Shown here one piece after another: positions 1 to 6,423 of a DNA stretch of 10,322 nt (positions are counted from its first letter, which is position 1; each line of letters begins with the position of its first letter). The stretch lies in contig JAQGOE010000286.1 in the NCBI GenBank assembly GCA_028293725.1, forward strand, positions 1 through 10,322, in the 5' to 3' direction. The notes beneath the pieces are model-generated. The model saw nothing but the letters and a program-made list of their open reading frames with translations. It made no database searches and was not told the origin of the DNA. The stretch comes from Gammaproteobacteria bacterium. Lineage in GTDB: Bacteria > Pseudomonadota > Gammaproteobacteria > Steroidobacterales > Steroidobacteraceae. Both the position numbers and the translations under genes were made by a program.

Positions 1-244
1 CGCGCTTCTGCGAGAGCTCGGCGTTGTGGGCGAACTGGCCTTGGTTGTCGGTATGCCCGACGACGTAGACCTTGAGGGAGGGACTGGTGTTGAGCAGCTT
101 CGCCATGGCGTCGAGTTGCGCCTTAGATTCGGGCTCGATTTGCGCCTGGTCGGTATCGAAGTAGATGCCGTACAGCGCGACCTTGCCGCTGCTAGCCAAG
201 CCCTTCTGCAAAGCGCTGGCGTCCAACACCTGCCGGACGCCCAT
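1..244 (-). pseudogene. OmpA-family C-terminal domain, 5'-truncated and running off the left edge
   Basis: Reading the minus strand from an ATG at 244 gives an 81-codon partial frame containing an OmpA-like peptidoglycan-binding domain. It shows LYGIYFDTDQAQIEPES, then VYVVGHTDNQG and NAELSQKR, matching the family pattern GHTD-x2-G-x4-N-x2-LS-x2-R. Outer-membrane or periplasmic proteins of this kind bind diaminopimelate in the cell wall and normally carry an N-terminal signal peptide followed by roughly 100-200 further residues. Here homology stops at about 240, and upstream the frame becomes a glycine/valine-rich antisense copy of the neighbouring plus-strand gene, with a stop at 389-391. 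There is no signal peptide, so I read it as a truncated gene. The C-terminus lies outside the window. The domain call is firm; pseudogene status is inference from the missing N-terminus. Confidence 0.65.
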
Positions 245-844
245 TGTCCCGACGCCTGGTGCAACACCTGCAACACCGCTTTGGAAGCCGCCGGCGAGTG
301 GACCGAAAGCGCGATGGCTCTGGCCAACATCAAATTGGTTTGCGACCTCTGCTATGAACAACTGCGCGAGCGCAATTGGCTGGAGGATTCAAAAGAATTC
401 AATCGGCTCATCAGCAAAGCCGTGTCCTTCCTGGAGAAAAGACAGACGCGCCTGTGGAAGAAATTTCGGATCGGCGAATACGAGCGCTTCGATTGGGATC
501 AGGAGACAGGCCAGCTGCTCTTTTCACACAGCGGCAAGCCGCGAGTCATCGTGGACATCGTGTTCGTCGGAAGCGTATCGACCCGCTCCAACACGTGGCT
601 GTGGTCATGGGCGAACGATTCGTACCTCGAGAACGTGAAGTCACGTATGCGGGAGGTCCGCGGGTACGGGGCACAGCATCGCCTGCTGAAACTCGCAGCC
701 GCTCACTGGAGTGCGACGGAACAGGACGGCTGGGAGATGACGGCTGTGGCGAGCCTGCTTCTCGATGCTGTAGGAGCTTATCGCTCACCCTCCGAGCGCG
801 GCTTCTCTTTCATGATCATGACGCGCGCGGACTGGGCCCACTGA
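242..844 (+). CDS. DUF6882-like protein with N-terminal CxxC...CxxC motif; start unresolved
   Basis: This is a hypothetical soluble protein, about 195 residues from the first conserved tryptophan (257) to the TGA at 842-844. It opens with WCNTC and, 23 residues after the second cysteine, CDLC, which looks like a small zinc-binding module. A domain follows with FDWDQETGQLLF and the diagnostic NTWLWSWAND, ending DGWEMTAVASLLLDAVGAYR; from memory this resembles DUF6882, whose function is unknown. The coordinates mark the homologous body, not a proven start. No ATG, GTG or TTG lies in frame between 200 and 257. ATG 314 would discard the first CxxC. The frame is open back to an ATG at 26, but that part is antisense to the OmpA domain. 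The gene has probably lost its own start at a rearrangement junction. By eye its first half is less GC-rich than the genes to the right, which may point to foreign origin. Confidence 0.6.
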   Translation, partial: HCPDAWCNTCNTALEAAGEWTESAMALANIKLVCDLCYEQLRERNWLEDSKEFNRLISKAVSFLEKRQTRLWKKFRIGEYERFDWDQETGQLLFSHSGKPRVIVDIVFVGSVSTRSNTWLWSWANDSYLENVKSRMREVRGYGAQHRLLKLAAAHWSATEQDGWEMTAVASLLLDAVGAYRSPSERGFSFMIMTRADWAH

Positions 845-931
845 CGCCTGGAGGCATCTCGGCTTTCGCGTTGCACTCGCATAGAAACCTCACGCCTACT
901 GCCAACAAGCCCCCCTCCTTGATCGAGCTGT

Positions 932-1006
932 TGGTGCCGGCTGAGGGATTCGAACCCCCGACCTACGGTTTACAAAACCGTTGCACTACCACTGTGCTAA
1001 GCCGGC
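932..1006 (-). tRNA. tRNA-Thr (anticodon UGU), CCA encoded
   Basis: The minus strand folds as a complete cloverleaf. The acceptor stem is GCCGGCT/AGCCGGC (7 bp), the D stem GCAC/GTGC with loop AGTGGTA, and the anticodon stem ACGGT/ACCGT with loop TTTGTAA, giving UGU. The T stem GGGGG/CCCTC has one G-T wobble around TTCGAAT. The discriminator is A, followed by encoded CCA at 932-934. UGU reads ACA (threonine). The D loop is one base shorter than in the relic copy upstream. It lies downstream of the SPOR gene, which fits the conserved gammaproteobacterial order in which a tRNA-Thr(UGU) starts the tRNA-tufB transcript. Here no further tRNA or tuf follows. Confidence 0.95.
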
Positions 1007-1116
1007 ATATTCTCAGAATTCCACCTATTGCTGCACCTAGACCCGGTGCACGGTGCCGCAAAACGACGCCCTTTACGGCATTTTATCGCATTTAAGGCGT
1101 AGCACTTCCGCATTAA

Positions 1117-1149
1117 AAACAGGTGCACTACCAACTGTGCTATGCCGGC
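1117..1149 (-). pseudogene. tRNA-Thr-like 5' half (tRNA relic)
   Basis: The minus strand begins GCCGGCATAGCACAGTTGGT and continues AGTGCACCTG, nearly the same as the 5' part of the intact tRNA-Thr at 1006 (shared acceptor 5' strand, D stem GCAC/GTGC, D loop). After the start of the anticodon arm the sequence becomes TTTTTAATGCGG, which cannot form an anticodon stem. No T arm (TTCGA) or 3' acceptor strand follows in the 110 bp before the intact tRNA. It is therefore a non-functional fragment from duplication, deletion or an insertion event. It lies directly downstream of a tRNA-type promoter. Confidence 0.75.
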
Positions 1150-1161
1150 AACCGGGGGCGC

Positions 1162-1167
1162 ATTGTA
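1162..1167 (-). promoter_or_regulatory. Putative stable-RNA promoter -10 box (TACAAT)
   Basis: The minus strand reads TACAAT followed by GCGCCCCC, a -10 hexamer with the GC-rich discriminator typical of stringently controlled rRNA and tRNA promoters. It sits between the SPOR stop and the tRNA 5'-half relic, placing the start point about 5 nt before the relic. No good TTGACA-like -35 lies 16-18 nt upstream, so the call rests on the -10, the discriminator and the position. It would transcribe the relic and then the intact tRNA-Thr. Confidence 0.5.
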
Positions 1168-1181
1168 CCGGGCAGCCGGGG

Positions 1182-1964
1182 TCAGGGCACCTTTGACGCG
1201 GGTGCGGCGCCCGCCACCTTGGTACGGAAGGGCTCCGTAGTACCCGGCGCCGGGGCAGTGCCGGGGGACGGTGCATCCGCGGGGCACGGCACGACTTCGG
1301 CGCGGGAGGCTGGGCCGCCCGCGGCCACTACTTCCTGCGACGTCGGGCTGACCGCCCCGGGCGGTAGATCCACATCCATCCAGAACAGCGTAGCTGGCAA
1401 TTTGCGCTCGGCGACCTCCGGGTGAAGGCCGAGTTTTTGGACCGACTCGGCGCGCCGGGCGGCGCGGTCCCGTTCGCTGAAAAGGCCCACGGAAACCTGG
1501 TGGACATCGCCCGTATCCGACATGAGGTGGGCGTCTTCGACGTGGCTCTGCTCCAGGGTCCGCAGGACGTCGGCGACGTCATTGTCGGTTTTCAGGCCGC
1601 CGATATAGACCCAGAAGCCCTTGGAGATCTCCCCCTTCTCGACCCGTTGCCGCGGTGCGAGCCCCTTTTCGCGCAACTGTGAGGCACCGCGGGTGGCGCT
1701 GGGCTGATCGTCGAAAGGGCCGACCGACAGGCAACGGGACGTTGTCAGGGGTGGCTGCGGAGCGACCTCCAGCGCCGTCTTGCGCGCATTGCCATTGCCC
1801 GACGAAGGCCGGGCGTCGCTCTCTGGTAGTTCATTGACTAGCTTGAGGCGAGGCAGCTTGGCGTAGGCCTCGTTGGCCAGCGCCGGTTGAGGGGCGTCAA
1901 CCCACTCGGCCCAGGCGAGAAACGCCAGGTTGGCAAACACGAGTAAAAAGAATACTGCACGCAC
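1182..1964 (-). CDS. SPOR-domain membrane protein
   Basis: A 260-residue protein starting with GTG. Residues 1-19 (MRAVFFLLVFANLAFLAW) form a single hydrophobic segment serving as a signal anchor. A linker leads to a SPOR-like region at about 76-187 (CLSVGPFDDQPSA, GFWVYIGGL, HQVSVGLFSERDRA), the fold that binds denuded glycan strands at the septum. The last 55 residues are rich in Pro, Ala and Gly and look disordered. It starts 14 nt after the coaX stop and is the last protein gene of the block. A small membrane-anchored SPOR protein directly after coaX is a recurrent gammaproteobacterial arrangement. No cell-division role is proven; septal localisation is an inference from the domain. Confidence 0.85.
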   Translation of the reverse strand: MRAVFFLLVFANLAFLAWAEWVDAPQPALANEAYAKLPRLKLVNELPESDARPSSGNGNARKTALEVAPQPPLTTSRCLSVGPFDDQPSATRGASQLREKGLAPRQRVEKGEISKGFWVYIGGLKTDNDVADVLRTLEQSHVEDAHLMSDTGDVHQVSVGLFSERDRAARRAESVQKLGLHPEVAERKLPATLFWMDVDLPPGAVSPTSQEVVAAGGPASRAEVVPCPADAPSPGTAPAPGTTEPFRTKVAGAAPASKVP

Positions 1965-1978
1965 GGACTGATTCTAAA

Positions 1979-2761
1979 TCAGGCTGCGCCCTTACGGTGC
2001 GCGGGTTCTGAGGAGAAAGCCGCAAGACCTCTTAGTACCAAGTCAGGGACGCTGACGCAGGTGCTTTGCACCAGCGGCTGTACCAAGGGCGCGCCACCGC
2101 CGGTCAGCACCACCAGCGGCGACCGCCCACGGACCAGAGCGCGAGCCTCGTCGACGGCGCGGTCAATCAACGCGGCGGCAGCATAACGGGAGCCTTGGAC
2201 AAGTGCGGTCCGGGTCGAGCGACCGAAGAGGCTGTTACCGCCACCGGCGCCCCCCTGGGCTCGTCGGCGGATGCCGTCCGTATTTTTCAACAGCGTGTCG
2301 ACCATGAGCGTCGGCGCGGGAATGATGGCGCCACCTCGGTGGCGTCCCGCGGCATCAACCAGGTCGATGGTCATCGCGGTGCCAACACCAACCACACAGA
2401 CCGCCCGTCCCTTGGCAAGGTGATACGCGCCGATGGCGGCGACAAAACGGTCTACGCCCCACCGCCAGGGCTCGAGATAGCCGCTCGTGACCCCAGCGGC
2501 CCGCCGCTGTGACACTACGAACTCCGGCGCCGGAGCCCGCGCCCGCCGCGCCGCCAGCACGAGACTTCGATCAATTCGCACCCCCGCAACGCTTGCCACC
2601 AGGATGCGGTCGAGCCGCGGGCCAGACCCGATCACTCGCCGCGCGTAATCCTCACCGCCCCACCCCGAGTGCACCGCCGCGCGTTGCCGCCCCAGCCGCT
2701 GGCCATCAAACCGAGCCCATTTGATGCGTGTGTTGCCGATGTCGATCAGAAGGACGCTCAC
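1979..2761 (-). CDS. coaX: Type III pantothenate kinase
   Basis: A cytosolic kinase of 260 residues that phosphorylates pantothenate, the first committed step to coenzyme A. Family motifs of the ASKHA-fold CoaX enzymes are present: the N-terminal phosphate loop DIGNTRIKW (7-15), GVDRF (102-106), the GVGTAMTIDLVD stretch (125-136), and TGGGAP (220-225). The usual GGxIxPG appears as GGAIIPAP (143-150), with alanine where glycine is common. The length is normal. The start is GTG at 2761, 24 nt after the birA stop. A birA-coaX pair is a familiar bacterial arrangement. CoaX enzymes are generally not feedback-inhibited by CoA, unlike CoaA; that is family knowledge and is not visible here. Confidence 0.95.
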   Translation of the reverse strand: MSVLLIDIGNTRIKWARFDGQRLGRQRAAVHSGWGGEDYARRVIGSGPRLDRILVASVAGVRIDRSLVLAARRARAPAPEFVVSQRRAAGVTSGYLEPWRWGVDRFVAAIGAYHLAKGRAVCVVGVGTAMTIDLVDAAGRHRGGAIIPAPTLMVDTLLKNTDGIRRRAQGGAGGGNSLFGRSTRTALVQGSRYAAAALIDRAVDEARALVRGRSPLVVLTGGGAPLVQPLVQSTCVSVPDLVLRGLAAFSSEPAHRKGAA

Positions 2762-2785
2762 GACGTGCCACTCACCATAAGAAAC

Positions 2786-3793
2786 TCACGACTGGCTGAC
2801 CCTCACCGACACCTCCCCCGAAACAAACTTCTTGAGCCCTTCATCGGGCGTCTCGACCAACAGCGCACCATGCAGGTCGACTCCGCGCGCCAACCCGTGA
2901 GTCACCTCCCCGGCGCCCCCTTTGATATCCACCATCCTGCCCTGCAATGCATCCGCATCCCGCCAGTTCTCGATGAACGGTCGCAACCCGTGCCGTTCGA
3001 ATTCCAACAGGCCGTCAATGCACGAGTTAACCAGTGCTGCCGCGACAGTGTTCCGCAAAGGCTCTGCCAACCCCGCGGTAATGAGATCTGTTGCCGCATT
3101 CCCCGCCTCGGCAATCTTCGCCAGCACCGGGGCTCCCAGCGACACATTCAGGCCCATGCCGATCACAACACAGGCCGGACCATCCGTCTCCGCCCGCAAC
3201 TCGATGAGGATCCCGCCCAGTTTCCGCTCATCGACTACCAGATCGTTAGGCCATTTCAATTTCGCACCGCTCACACCCAGCACGTGCAGCGCACGTAACT
3301 CGCATACCCCGATCACCAACCCGAGCGCGCTCAGATCCGCAGGCACGTCCCTGAACGTCCAACTCAACGACAAACAGATCGCCCCACCCGGGGGCGCCAG
3401 CCACGCCCGTCCACGCCGCCCGCGGCCGGCGGTCTGATACTCAGCAAGCATCACTTCACTCGACCCGTTCGGAGGATTCGGGCGGGAGAGGAGCACGGTG
3501 TTTGTCGACCCCACGGACCAGGCGACCTCGAGACTGCGCACGCGCGGCCGCACGTCCGGCGAAAGCTTCTCCTGGATCCGCTCCGCCGCCAGAGGCTCAC
3601 TCGATTTCGCCAACCGATAGCCACGGTTGCGAACGGCGTGCAAAGTGGCGCCCAGGTCGCGCAAAGACTTTACTGCCTTCCAGACAGCGCTCCGGCTCAC
3701 GCCGAGAGCCCGCGCAAGGTCCTCGCCGGAGTGGAACTGCCCATCCGACAACTCGGCAAAAACACGCGCGATCAATGGCCTTGCAACGTCCAA
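2786..3793 (-). CDS. birA: Biotin--[acetyl-CoA-carboxylase] ligase and biotin repressor
   Basis: A 335-residue class II biotin protein ligase. It makes biotinyl-5'-AMP and transfers biotin to the carboxyl carrier subunit of acetyl-CoA carboxylase. Residues 1-62 form a winged helix-turn-helix (HSGEDLARALGVSRSAVWKA), so it can also act as a biotin-responsive repressor. The catalytic domain shows STN (96-98), the biotinyl-AMP loop GRGRRGR (123-129), KWPNDLV (180-186), KLGGILIE (191-198) and GMGLNV (212-217), followed by the small C-terminal domain. The start is TTG at 3793, supported by GGGAG 7 nt upstream and by a correct N-terminal length. That TTG directly follows the plsY TGA in the same frame. 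Confidence 0.95.
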   Translation of the reverse strand: MDVARPLIARVFAELSDGQFHSGEDLARALGVSRSAVWKAVKSLRDLGATLHAVRNRGYRLAKSSEPLAAERIQEKLSPDVRPRVRSLEVAWSVGSTNTVLLSRPNPPNGSSEVMLAEYQTAGRGRRGRAWLAPPGGAICLSLSWTFRDVPADLSALGLVIGVCELRALHVLGVSGAKLKWPNDLVVDERKLGGILIELRAETDGPACVVIGMGLNVSLGAPVLAKIAEAGNAATDLITAGLAEPLRNTVAAALVNSCIDGLLEFERHGLRPFIENWRDADALQGRMVDIKGGAGEVTHGLARGVDLHGALLVETPDEGLKKFVSGEVSVRVSQS

Positions 3794-4432
3794 TCACGCG
3801 CTCCCGCGCCGTAGCCCAAACATCCAGAGCCGGCGCGCGCGCGGCTCGGTACCCGCACGCATGCGCGCTATGTTGGATCGATGCGTGAACGCAATCAGCA
3901 CGGCACTCAACACACCGAAAGTCACGAGAGGCGCCCTGGGCACCCAGGGTCCAACAGCACCGGCCACGGCAAGAGCCAGCGCCCCAAGCATCGACGCGAG
4001 CCCCACAAACCCAAACAGAATCACGGCAACCAGCCAAGTGGCCAACATCGGCAGCAACAGCCACAGATCGAGTCCCAACGCGGCGCCCACGAGCGTCGCC
4101 ACTCCCTTGCCGCCCCGAAAACCATACCAAAGCGGATAAACATGACCCAATATGACTGCGATCCCGCACGCCGCGGCGAGCCAGCCGTAGGGTTCGGTCG
4201 AGTGGAATGGCGCCACGACCCGTGTTGCCACCCACCCCTTGCCAATATCGATCAACATGACCCAGAACGCGAACGCCTTGCCCTGAGTCCGCAGCGCATT
4301 GGTGCCCCCGGCATTGCCGCTGCCGAGTCGTCGAATATCGACGCCACCACGCAAGCGGCCGACCACGAGGCCGCCGACGACCGATCCCAGCAGATAGCTG
4401 AGGATGACTTTGATCACGTCCATTGTTTGCAT
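3794..4432 (-). CDS. plsY: Acyl-phosphate:glycerol-3-phosphate acyltransferase
   Basis: A polytopic inner-membrane enzyme of 212 residues that transfers acyl groups from acyl-phosphate to glycerol-3-phosphate, giving lysophosphatidic acid at the start of phospholipid synthesis. Three family signatures are present: GSGNAGGTNALR (37-48), GHVYPLWYGFRGGKGVAT (96-113) and HRSNIARMRAGTEPR (184-198). Hydrophobic segments lie at about 6-26, 53-72, 84-103, 113-145 and 148-182. The frame is open further upstream (to 4621), but that part overlaps ctlX and has no family similarity. ATG 4432 or ATG 4423 (MDVIKVILSYLLG) are the realistic starts. It begins 7 nt after the ctlX stop and ends immediately before birA. 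Confidence 0.95.
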   Translation of the reverse strand: MQTMDVIKVILSYLLGSVVGGLVVGRLRGGVDIRRLGSGNAGGTNALRTQGKAFAFWVMLIDIGKGWVATRVVAPFHSTEPYGWLAAACGIAVILGHVYPLWYGFRGGKGVATLVGAALGLDLWLLLPMLATWLVAVILFGFVGLASMLGALALAVAGAVGPWVPRAPLVTFGVLSAVLIAFTHRSNIARMRAGTEPRARRLWMFGLRRGSA

Positions 4433-4439
4433 ATCGCCG

Positions 4440-5423
4440 CTAAGCCGCCTGCAGGAACACTTCGGCGAGCATGCAACGAACGCTGCCGCCTCCGAGCCTC
4501 TCGATTGTGGGGACCGGAACCGCGAGCACCGCATCCGTGCACGCGGACAGGCGCGCGAAATTGTCGGGACGCAGTCCTCGCCGGGCGGCTTCCGACATGA
4601 CCAGCACCCGGGAATCTCCAAGCGCCTCGTCCCAGGTGGCGAGCTCCAACATGTTGCCCGCGAAACGCTCGATCTCAGCGTGGCCTATTTCAACAATCTC
4701 GCGTTCACCAGCGCGCAGGCGGTCGAGTAGCCTGGCACGATCACCCGGTGCAACGGCCTCGGTCCCGATGACAACCATTCGCGCACCGACACACATCAAC
4801 ACGTTAGTGTGATAGAGCGGCACTCCCGCGCGATCGACGGCGGAGAAAACCAAGGGCTCGTAGCCCATCTCGCGCCCCCACTCCTCGACGACTGCTGGAT
4901 GAGTGCGCGGGGATATGCTCGCATACGCGATCCGCTCGAGGTGATCGAGAATGAGACTTCCAGTCCCCTCCAGAAAGCGCCCTTCCCGCTCGTGATGCGT
5001 CAGATCCAGCAGGCGCGTCACCTTGAATCCAAGCCTTTCGACCACGGCATCGACGACCTCCCTCCGGCGCTCGCGCCTGCGGGTCTCGGCCTGCATCGGA
5101 TAGAGAACAACCGTTCCGTCCTCGTGGAAACTCACCCAGTTGTTGGGAAACACCGCATCGGGCTTGACAGGCTCGGTGGTATCCTCCACCGAGCATACTG
5201 TGATGCCCTCGCTTTGCAGGGCCCGCACGAGTCCATCGAACTCCGCACGGGCCGGTACGCTCGAATCCTGACCGTCCGACGCCTGCTGCATTTTGTTGGT
5301 CAGCGCGGTTTCCGGGTTGTAACCGAACGCAGCCGGCCTAATCATCAGCACGGCACCGGCACATTGCTGTCGTGACGGCCGCGGTTTTTCGGCAAGCGTA
5401 TCGCCCAAGCTTTGGATATTCAT
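4440..5423 (-). CDS. ctlX: Citrulline utilization hydrolase CtlX-like (arginine deiminase-related, amidinotransferase fold)
   Basis: A 327-residue guanidino/ureido-modifying enzyme of the amidinotransferase superfamily. The sequence resembles the CtlX group, which hydrolyses citrulline to ornithine. Signatures counted from ATG 5423 are LMIRPAAFGYN (26-36), PDAVFPNNWVSFH (88-100), FLEGTGSLILDH (150-161), YHTNVLM (204-210, presumed catalytic His205) and the C-terminal GGGSVRCML (312-320, presumed nucleophile Cys317). A GTG at 5456 would add 11 residues overlapping the divergent exonuclease; ATG 5423 is preferred. It leads the minus-strand block and ends 7 nt before plsY. Substrate specificity cannot be read from sequence: related enzymes act on arginine, citrulline or dimethylarginine. 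Confidence 0.8.
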   Translation of the reverse strand: MNIQSLGDTLAEKPRPSRQQCAGAVLMIRPAAFGYNPETALTNKMQQASDGQDSSVPARAEFDGLVRALQSEGITVCSVEDTTEPVKPDAVFPNNWVSFHEDGTVVLYPMQAETRRRERRREVVDAVVERLGFKVTRLLDLTHHEREGRFLEGTGSLILDHLERIAYASISPRTHPAVVEEWGREMGYEPLVFSAVDRAGVPLYHTNVLMCVGARMVVIGTEAVAPGDRARLLDRLRAGEREIVEIGHAEIERFAGNMLELATWDEALGDSRVLVMSEAARRGLRPDNFARLSACTDAVLAVPVPTIERLGGGSVRCMLAEVFLQAA

Positions 5424-6423
5424 GAATTCCGATTCCGAACCGCTGGTCGTCGTCACCCCGAACGGCCTTTACTGTCCGCCCGGAGATTTCTACGTTGACC
5501 CCTGGCAACCGGTGCAAACCGCCGTCATCACACATGGTCACGGCGACCATCTACGCCACGGAAGCGCCCGCTACATTCTCGCACGTCCCGGAGCGGGTAT
5601 CGCGCGGCAGCGATTGGGCGGGGACCGGGACCTGGCGGCGGTCGAGTACGGGGCGCGGGTCCCGCTGGGAGGCACCACGGTGTCGCTGCACCCCGCAGGA
5701 CACATTCTCGGGTCCTCTCAGGTTCGTATCGAGCACGAAGGTCGCGTCTGGGTGATCTCAGGCGACTACAAGCGCCAGCCGGACCCGACCTGCGCGCCGT
5801 TCGAGCCCGTCGAGTGTGATGTTTTCATCAGCGAAGCCACCTTCGCCCTCCCAGTCTACCGTTGGCCCGACACGACGCGGGTCGTCGAGGAAGTGCATCG
5901 CTGGTGGCGCTCGAACCGCGAGCGGGGGATCGCCTCCCTTCTGTTTTGCTACGCGCTTGGAAAGGCGCAGCGGGTTCTCTCCGAGCTACGCGCGTTCACG
6001 GATGAGCCCGTCTATGTGCACGGCGCTGTTGACTCACTGACCGGCGTTTACAGGAGGGCGGGTGTCGGCATGCTGCCCACTCTCCCCGTCGGGACCGACA
6101 GGAAAACGGATTTCCGCGGAGCCTTGATCCTTGCGCCACCCAGCGCCGCCGGGACTCCCTGGACGCGACGGTTCGGCGACCACGCGACCGGCTTCTGCTC
6201 TGGATGGATGCGGGTCCGTGGCGACCGCCGCCGGCGCGGTTATGACCGGGGCTTTGTCATTTCGGACCACGCTGACTGGCCCGCTCTCATTGAGACCTGC
6301 ATGGCGTCCAGGGCGAAGCGGATTCTGCTCACTCACGGTTACTCCGACGCGCTCACACGCTACTTCAACGAGAAGGGCGTCGAAGCAAGCGCGCTGCGGA
6401 CGTCCTTCGGCGACGAGGACTGA
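5422..6423 (+). CDS. Ligase-associated DNA exonuclease (metallo-beta-lactamase/beta-CASP)
   Basis: A 333-residue protein of the mRNA 3'-end-processing/SNM1-like nuclease superfamily, matching the ligase-associated exonuclease group. The metal site motif HGHGDH is at 38-43, with PAGHILGSSQ (91-100), SGDYKR (113-118), SEATF (137-141) and the late histidine motif SDHADW, followed by LTHG, near the C-terminus. The N-terminal VTPNGLYCPPGDFYVDPW is typical of this group. It probably trims DNA ends before sealing by the ligase encoded next: its TGA overlaps the ligase ATG by 1 nt (TGATG). Activity is inferred from family membership. The ATG at 5422 is the only start that fits the expected N-terminus; the ribosome binding site is weak. 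Confidence 0.9.
   Translation: MNSDSEPLVVVTPNGLYCPPGDFYVDPWQPVQTAVITHGHGDHLRHGSARYILARPGAGIARQRLGGDRDLAAVEYGARVPLGGTTVSLHPAGHILGSSQVRIEHEGRVWVISGDYKRQPDPTCAPFEPVECDVFISEATFALPVYRWPDTTRVVEEVHRWWRSNRERGIASLLFCYALGKAQRVLSELRAFTDEPVYVHGAVDSLTGVYRRAGVGMLPTLPVGTDRKTDFRGALILAPPSAAGTPWTRRFGDHATGFCSGWMRVRGDRRRRGYDRGFVISDHADWPALIETCMASRAKRILLTHGYSDALTRYFNEKGVEASALRTSFGDED

Noticed and set aside
26..241. Coding extension of the DUF6882-like gene back to ATG 26
   Set aside because: This part is exactly antisense to a recognisable OmpA domain and shows no similarity to the family's N-terminus. It is most likely open by chance, although a chimeric product cannot be excluded.
845..931. Terminator for the tRNA transcript
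   Set aside because: No GC-rich stem followed by a T tract could be seen on the minus strand in this 87-bp gap.
1066..1100. Inverted repeat ACGCC...GGCGT between the tRNA relic and the tRNA
   Set aside because: Only 5 bp of stem around a 25-nt loop; not distinguishable from chance.
1007..1149. A tRNA interrupted by a group I intron, with the 5' half at 1149 and the 3' half downstream
   Set aside because: The only T arm and 3' acceptor strand downstream belong to the intact tRNA, which has its own 5' half, and 110 bp is too short for a group I intron.
2669..3437. Plus-strand open frames opposite birA and coaX
   Set aside because: Both are antisense to genes with complete catalytic motifs; no recognisable protein.
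3597..4235. 212-codon minus-strand open frame
   Set aside because: It is an out-of-frame shadow of plsY and birA, whose frames carry all the family motifs. Its Arg/Cys/Trp-rich composition is typical of shadow frames in GC-rich DNA.
3881..4600. 239-codon plus-strand open frame opposite plsY and ctlX
   Set aside because: Antisense to well-supported genes, with a His/Arg/Gln-rich composition and no domain.
4433..4621. 63-residue N-terminal extension of PlsY
   Set aside because: It overlaps the 3' end of ctlX, is Cys/Arg-rich and precedes the natural first membrane segment, so it is a frame overrun and not part of PlsY.
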